A stretch of 64,000 nucleotides of DNA, taken from contig CAPEBR010000013.1 in assembly GCA_948602995.1 (NCBI GenBank), positions 1-64,000 of the forward strand, read 5' to 3'. Positions 59,974-64,000 of this stretch are shown here, in pieces. The notes under the pieces were generated by a model, which saw only the letters and a program-made list of their open reading frames with translations, had not been told where the DNA came from and made no database searches. Made by a program: the position numbers and the translations under genes. Origin of the DNA: an uncultured Dorea sp. (GTDB lineage Bacteria > Bacillota > Clostridia > Lachnospirales > Lachnospiraceae). Position 1 is the stretch's first letter, and every line of letters begins with the position of its first letter.

Positions 59974-60273
59974 CTACTGCTGATATTCTATGGCTTCAAT
60001 CCGTCCGGTAAGCTTCATATCGTCATTCGTATAGTAATCCACACTCAGATTCTTTCCTGTGATACGGATCTGTCCGGCCTTTGTCTGAACACGGATCAGT
60101 GTATCCGTATATTCGATAATTCCGCGATAATTCTCAATATTAAGCTCCATCCGCCCGAGAACAGTCACAACAGGCTGCCCCATAACAACGTCCTTCGGCA
60201 GTCCGGAGGCCTCCGCTATTTTATTTTTCAGGGATTGCTCCTGAACTCTATTTTTCATAACAGCGCCATTCAT
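59974..60273 (-). CDS. yqfC: YabP/YqfC-family sporulation protein
   Basis: The 99-residue protein matches the YabP/YqfC family: VVTVLGRMELNIENYRGIIEY, with RIEAIEYQQ at the C-terminus (key G-x-x-x-x-x-I-E-N-Y-R-G-I). It pairs with yqfD in endospore-formers, and the gap to yqfD is 14 bases. No clear ribosome site precedes either ATG (60273 or 60258), so the exact start is uncertain. Confidence 0.88.
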   Translation of the reverse strand: MNGAVMKNRVQEQSLKNKIAEASGLPKDVVMGQPVVTVLGRMELNIENYRGIIEYTDTLIRVQTKAGQIRITGKNLSVDYYTNDDMKLTGRIEAIEYQQ

Positions 60274-60317
60274 AAGGTTTATAGTAATCTATGAATGACG
60301 GGTACAGAATATGACTT

Positions 60318-61970
60318 TCAATCATTATTTAAAGCTCCGGCAATGATTTCTTCCGGGAATCCCATTGCACTGAGAAGACGTATGGCATTTCTCGTATCAC
60401 TGATCCCAGGATACAGCTTATAATCAAACAGGACATCACCTTCCACCACCGACTCGCGGAAATAAAAATTCTCACAGGACTCTTTCAATATTTCCGCAAG
60501 TTCCAGGTCATGAGTAGCCACCATCAAAATACAGTTTCTCTGATTCAGATATCTCAGAACTGCAGCAGATGCCGCAATCCGTTCTTTCGTATTCGTACCG
60601 CGCAGAATCTCATCAATTCCGAAAAATGCCAGTCTGTCCTTTCCGCTCCTGTCAATCATCCGTTTCAGGTAACGGATTTCCCTTATATAATAGCTTTCCC
60701 CGGACAACACGTCGTCCCTGACAGCCATGGACGTAAGTACAGATACCTTTGGCATGGCCATGGTCTCTGCCGTACAGGTATGGATGCTCTGTCCCAGAAT
60801 CAGATTCACTGCAACCGCCTTAATAAACGTAGATTTCCCTGATGCGTTCGATCCGGTTATGATCATGTTTCTGGTAATAAAGACGTCATTCGCTACCGCA
60901 TGATCAATGAGCGGATGGCAGATTCCCGTCCCGCAAAGTATTCTGCCCTGACGGAATTCAGGAATACAATAGCCTGTAGTTCCAGACAGGCTTTTTCTGA
61001 ACGAGGCAACAGCAATACTCATATCCACCTCACCCACAAACCGGTAGACTTCCCCGAAGCTCTCCTTTTTTTTACATAAAAGTCGCACCGCCTTGTCATA
61101 AAGAAGAAAATCCAGCATAAATGCACCCAGGAGATAATCTGACGCCATTGCAATCGCATCTCCTGAAAGCCGTGCCTGCTTTCTCTGGCCAAGAACGAGA
61201 ATGATACGGGAAAGATTCTTTAAGTCTTTTGTCCTTTCGCCTTCTCTGGATATTTCCTCTGGACAGAGCTTCTGCACAGCCTCCCCAATCTTCACCGTAC
61301 GGACAATTCCATAAAAAGCCTCTATCTCTACCTCATATTTTGCTTTTGCAATGGCATACACGGCAATATTTATCAGGAAATGAATCCCGGCTGTGGATGC
61401 AATCACAGGATTCGCTGTCAGCAGAGCCGCTGCAGTAAAGGCCAGCAGGGAAGTAAGCAGTATCCTGCAAAGCAGGGCGAAGGGCATCTTCTGAAATTCC
61501 AGCTGTTCTATATATTCCGGAATATAATAGTTAACTGACTCCTTTTTGAGTTCCCACAACAAAACCTGCGTTTCCACGCGCTCATCTGGATGGCTGTCAA
61601 AATAACCGACCTTGCGTTCCAGTCTTTCGAAAATCCTTCGATCCCCCGAGAGACGGTGCAGCCACGCAAAAAGAAGCTGCTCCCCTGCGCAGGATACGGT
61701 TGTGTTCAGACGCTGGAACACAGGATCCATCTCCAGGTCTGCCCATGTAATCTCATCCACACGCTCATCCTCTGGAATATTATCCCTGATCAGATTATAA
61801 TAGTTTGCTGTTTCCTTATAATCTGGAAGTTCCACATCCGTGTTTGGCTTCTGTCCGTATTCTGTCCGCAGTTTCATCCGCAGCTTCTTTTTAAAATTCT
61901 TCTTTTCAAGGGAATAAGTAACAAGGACTGCAAGAATAATCAAAACTACAGCTGTCATACCGAATTCCAT
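60318..61970 (-). CDS. Membrane-anchored MutS-family ATPase
   Basis: The 550-residue protein has a membrane helix at its N-terminus (about 5-22; MTAVVLIILAVLVTYSL) and two more at about 168-212. The C-terminal domain is the MutS ATPase: Walker A GSNASGKSTFIKAV (about 373), ILTSMAVRDDVLSGESYY and Walker B FFGIDEILRGTNTKERIA. It lacks the MutS mismatch-recognition N-terminus (no FYE motif) and any MutS2 Smr domain. The role is unknown. It lies between an HAD hydrolase and yqfC, not near mutSL. Confidence 0.85.
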   Translation of the reverse strand: MEFGMTAVVLIILAVLVTYSLEKKNFKKKLRMKLRTEYGQKPNTDVELPDYKETANYYNLIRDNIPEDERVDEITWADLEMDPVFQRLNTTVSCAGEQLLFAWLHRLSGDRRIFERLERKVGYFDSHPDERVETQVLLWELKKESVNYYIPEYIEQLEFQKMPFALLCRILLTSLLAFTAAALLTANPVIASTAGIHFLINIAVYAIAKAKYEVEIEAFYGIVRTVKIGEAVQKLCPEEISREGERTKDLKNLSRIILVLGQRKQARLSGDAIAMASDYLLGAFMLDFLLYDKAVRLLCKKKESFGEVYRFVGEVDMSIAVASFRKSLSGTTGYCIPEFRQGRILCGTGICHPLIDHAVANDVFITRNMIITGSNASGKSTFIKAVAVNLILGQSIHTCTAETMAMPKVSVLTSMAVRDDVLSGESYYIREIRYLKRMIDRSGKDRLAFFGIDEILRGTNTKERIAASAAVLRYLNQRNCILMVATHDLELAEILKESCENFYFRESVVEGDVLFDYKLYPGISDTRNAIRLLSAMGFPEEIIAGALNND

Positions 61971-61974
61971 ACTC

Positions 61975-62565
61975 TCACCTGATAAGCCCTTTCATTTCCT
62001 CAAAACTTCCTCGAAATACAGCTCCCGCTATCCCGGCTTTTTTTGCTCCCTCCACATTTGCCGCCATATCATCTATAAAAAAACACTCCTTTGGCTTTAG
62101 CCCGCAGGTCTTAAGCAGATGCTCATATATACGGATATCCGGCTTCACCACATGGACATCGCAGGACACCACGACCCCGTCAAAATAATCCAATGGAGCG
62201 AAGCCCGGAAAATAGTCATAAAAGGAAATACTTGCATTTGACAATACATAGATCCGGTATCCCGTTTCCTTCATATACTCTGTAAACTCCTTTGCCCCTG
62301 GAACCGGCTTCATACACATCATCCACTCCAGGGTACAGCTTCTAAGCGCCCCATGGAGACGCGGCGGAACCCGCCTGCTCACTCCATCAAAACGCTCGGC
62401 ATCTGTAATTAGTCCTAAATCGCCTTCTACCCACTCAGGTCCTTCAAAAAGCTCTTTTCTTATGATTGCCCTGTCCTCTTCATTACGGACAAATCTGTTC
62501 AGGCAAACATCCGGATTATAGCTGAGAAGTACGTTTCCCATATCAAATATTATATTCTTAATCAT
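61975..62565 (-). CDS. HAD-family hydrolase
   Basis: The 196-residue protein has HAD motif I FDMGNVLL (DxGNxL; first D nucleophile), motif II SNAS, the lysine in HVVKPDIRIYE and motif IV FIDDMAANVEGA. The N-terminal cap is short, as in YihX/sugar phosphatase-like members. The substrate is unknown. ATG 62565 follows AGGAAGGA at 13 bases; a GTG at 62589 has no ribosome site. The stop is 4 bases from the membrane MutS-like start. Confidence 0.88.
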   Translation of the reverse strand: MIKNIIFDMGNVLLSYNPDVCLNRFVRNEEDRAIIRKELFEGPEWVEGDLGLITDAERFDGVSRRVPPRLHGALRSCTLEWMMCMKPVPGAKEFTEYMKETGYRIYVLSNASISFYDYFPGFAPLDYFDGVVVSCDVHVVKPDIRIYEHLLKTCGLKPKECFFIDDMAANVEGAKKAGIAGAVFRGSFEEMKGLIR

Positions 62566-62598
62566 AGCCGTATTCTCATCCTTCCTCACAGGCTGCAG

Positions 62599-62925
62599 TT
62601 ATTTGTCCGGCTCCGTTATAAATCTTTCCTCGATCTTACTCTGCCACCATACAGCACCGCCTATACCAACAACACAGAATATTGCAAAGAAAAAGACAGA
62701 GAATGCCGGGTTCAACGCGATCAGAATCCCACCGGCGAATAATACACCGGAAAAGGCGCACCACATCTTTCCTACTTCCTTATTATAAGCAGGTATATCT
62801 GAGACCATATCCTCCGTAAGCCTGGAAACGAAAGAAAGCCGCATAGGTTCTTTTTTATTCACTGCATAGATTCCGACAACCAGATATACAATTGCTGCAC
62901 CCCACATAATCATCAAGTATTTCAT
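62599..62925 (-). CDS. DUF3784 small membrane protein
   Basis: The 108-residue protein has three or so hydrophobic segments (about 3-20, 55-72, 75-92) and AYNKEVGKMWC, the polar DUF3784 signature before the second helix. Its function is unknown. The ATG at 62925 follows AGGAA at 6 bases; an ATG at 62931 precedes it. Confidence 0.75.
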   Translation of the reverse strand: MKYLMIMWGAAIVYLVVGIYAVNKKEPMRLSFVSRLTEDMVSDIPAYNKEVGKMWCAFSGVLFAGGILIALNPAFSVFFFAIFCVVGIGGAVWWQSKIEERFITEPDK

Positions 62926-62931
62926 ATGCAT

Positions 62932-63312
62932 TTCCTTCCTCTCTCATTTTGCGTTTATTACTCTTTCTTTTAGTATACAAAACATTAGAATAAAGATCAA
63001 GTATAATAGTAATCGTTCCGCACTCCTGACCCGTGAATAATAACGAAAAGGATTTGAAAGTTTTTTGTATAGTAGTTCTTTTCGAAACTACCACAATATA
63101 TAGCACAATATTTCTGTTATTATCTAAATATGTCATTTATTATGCATACACTTCATATCCTCGCTTATATAGAAATATAGTAAACGCTTTGTTTTTGTCT
63201 TTCTGCTTTTTAAATCCATGCCTTTCATCAAGTGGTTCTGAATAGGACTACTTGATGATTTTGCTGTCAGAATCAGGAATTTCCTTCTGCTTTTTGAGTT
63301 ATGTGGCACTAC
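62932..63312. other. Non-coding stretch between DUF3784 and lepB
   Basis: No convincing gene was found in these 381 bases; the small open frames lack ribosome sites and family matches. CATCAAGT (63226-63233) and ACTTGATG (63250-63257) form an 8-bp inverted repeat with a 16-base spacer, possibly an operator. The segment ends at the strong lepB terminator. Confidence 0.55.
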
Positions 63313-63360
63313 AAAAACAGAGAGGGAACAGTGTCTGGTATCTGTTCCCTCTCTGTTTTT
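63313..63360. terminator. Bidirectional terminator after lepB
   Basis: AAAAACAGAGAGGGAACA (63313-63330) pairs perfectly with TGTTCCCTCTCTGTTTTT (63343-63360) over 18 bp with a 12-base loop. The A/T ends give a T-run in both directions. It sits 14 bases after the lepB stop codon. Confidence 0.92.
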
Positions 63361-63374
63361 ATAGTTATACTCAC

Positions 63375-63950
63375 TTATTCTACCTTTCTGATCTTAGGAA
63401 AATATTGAAACATCGCTTTTGCAAGAATCTCATCGCTTTCCACAAACGGATCATCCCAGTATCTTGAATCACGGGAATTATTCCTGTTGTCTCCCATTAC
63501 AAAGTAAGAATCCTCTGGTACTTCATAGGGACCGAATTCTCCTACGATCAGCTCTTTCAGATAGGGCTCATCCAGCGGAGTCTCCGAATCATTTATGTAC
63601 ACCTGGCCGCCCTCAATCCGGACTGTATCTCCAGGAAGTCCAATTACTCTTTTGATAAAGATCTGTGAAGGATCATCTGGATAATGGAATAATATAATAT
63701 CCTTCCGCTCGGGTTCACTGCCAAGGTAAGCGAGACGGAAGCCGATAATCCGGTCGCCTGGGTGAATAGTGTTCTCCATAGAACCAGACGGAATATTAGC
63801 GTTTACAATCAGTACTTTACTGCAGAACAGGGCAAGAACTACCGCAATTACCAGTACCTGCACATATTCCCAGATTACTTTCGCCTTACTCTGCTCTTTT
63901 TTTATGTCTGGTTCTTTTGTCTCCTGTTGTTTTTTTCTAAATAATACCAT
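63375..63950 (-). CDS. lepB: Signal peptidase I
   Basis: The 191-residue protease has a basic N-terminus and one membrane helix (about 27-46), with catalytic S57 (PSGSM) and K100 (FIKRVIGLPGD), plus the box E MGDNRNNSRDSRYW. It removes signal peptides at the outer face of the membrane, for instance from the secreted HEETH protein at 49648. It is the only gene after the terminator, and its upstream region is cut by the window end. Confidence 0.95.
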   Translation of the reverse strand: MVLFRKKQQETKEPDIKKEQSKAKVIWEYVQVLVIAVVLALFCSKVLIVNANIPSGSMENTIHPGDRIIGFRLAYLGSEPERKDIILFHYPDDPSQIFIKRVIGLPGDTVRIEGGQVYINDSETPLDEPYLKELIVGEFGPYEVPEDSYFVMGDNRNNSRDSRYWDDPFVESDEILAKAMFQYFPKIRKVE

Positions 63951-64000
63951 AATCAGGCCCTCCTCTAAAACATATCTGCCAGTGCCTTTAGCAACACATT

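Noticed and set aside
63033..63245. 70-residue plus-strand open frame before lepB
   Set aside because: No ribosome site, AT-rich low-complexity translation and no recognisable family.

Overview
ORGANISM. The window looks like chromosomal core sequence of a low-to-mid GC, Gram-positive, anaerobic, spore-forming Clostridia, most likely a gut Lachnospiraceae. The evidence is protein content: L27 with a cleavable N-terminal extension next to its protease Prp, YqfC/YqfD and SpoVB-like sporulation proteins, SepF, a Trp T-box, a LexA promoter with Gram-positive-type boxes, the DUF4321/DUF4250/DUF378 small proteins typical of Clostridia, and no sign of an outer membrane. Species assignment is inference only. 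No rRNA, tRNA, CRISPR array, prophage or complete insertion sequence was seen. LAYOUT. 0-3.3 kb: a QueG-like double 4Fe-4S protein with a WYL regulator, then an accessory AAA/DUF4143 ATPase behind a 36-bp palindrome. 3.3-6.4 kb: a translationally coupled radical SAM pair plus a YbaK-type deacylase. 6.5-11.4 kb: aspartate kinase, CBS protein, amidohydrolase and two Sel1-repeat proteins. 11.4-17.0 kb: ribosome and assembly cluster rplU-prp-rpmA, obgE-yhbY-nadD-yqeK-rsfS and an M50-like membrane protease. 17-22.2 kb: a strand-switch zone with lexA, a decayed LysM gene, a XerS-like recombinase, a Trp T-box-controlled trpB and a TtcA-like enzyme. 22.2-31.1 kb (minus strand): envelope and division genes (rluD, lspA, ylmH, sepF, yggS, a HlyD-like protein, a D,D-carboxypeptidase, mgsA, rodA). 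31.1-39.1 kb: minE-minD-minC, PBP2, mreD-mreC-mreB-like, radC, DUF4321, forming the cell-shape and septum-placement block. 39.2-49.5 kb: two FAD proteins, a COG4100 PLP enzyme, miaA, mutL, mutS. 49.6-54.3 kb: a secreted HEETH protein, a decayed zinc-ribbon gene with an intact double palindrome operator, miaB, fthC and small DUF genes. 54.3-57 kb: repeat-rich, with a BofC-like protein and a SpoVB-like flippase. 57-64 kb: ybeY, phoH, yqfD, yqfC, a membrane-anchored MutS-like ATPase, HAD phosphatase, lepB. HOW IT FITS. The minus-strand block couples peptidoglycan elongation (MreBCD-like, RodA, PBP2) to septum placement (Min, SepF) and envelope protein maturation (LspA, LepB); the plus-strand block couples ribosome assembly to NAD synthesis. 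MOST UNUSUAL. Three families of small dispersed hairpin elements occupy intergenic space: (1) a 166-bp MITE-like element with 20-bp terminal inverted repeats (four copies or fragments), one inserted inside a copy of another repeat; (2) a 133-bp hairpin element with truncated and 27-bp derivatives, some sitting where terminators should be; (3) a gene-end repeat beginning TGATACA. A separate 287-bp compound palindrome lies next to the SpoVB-like gene. All coordinates and motif positions were read by eye; no database search was run.
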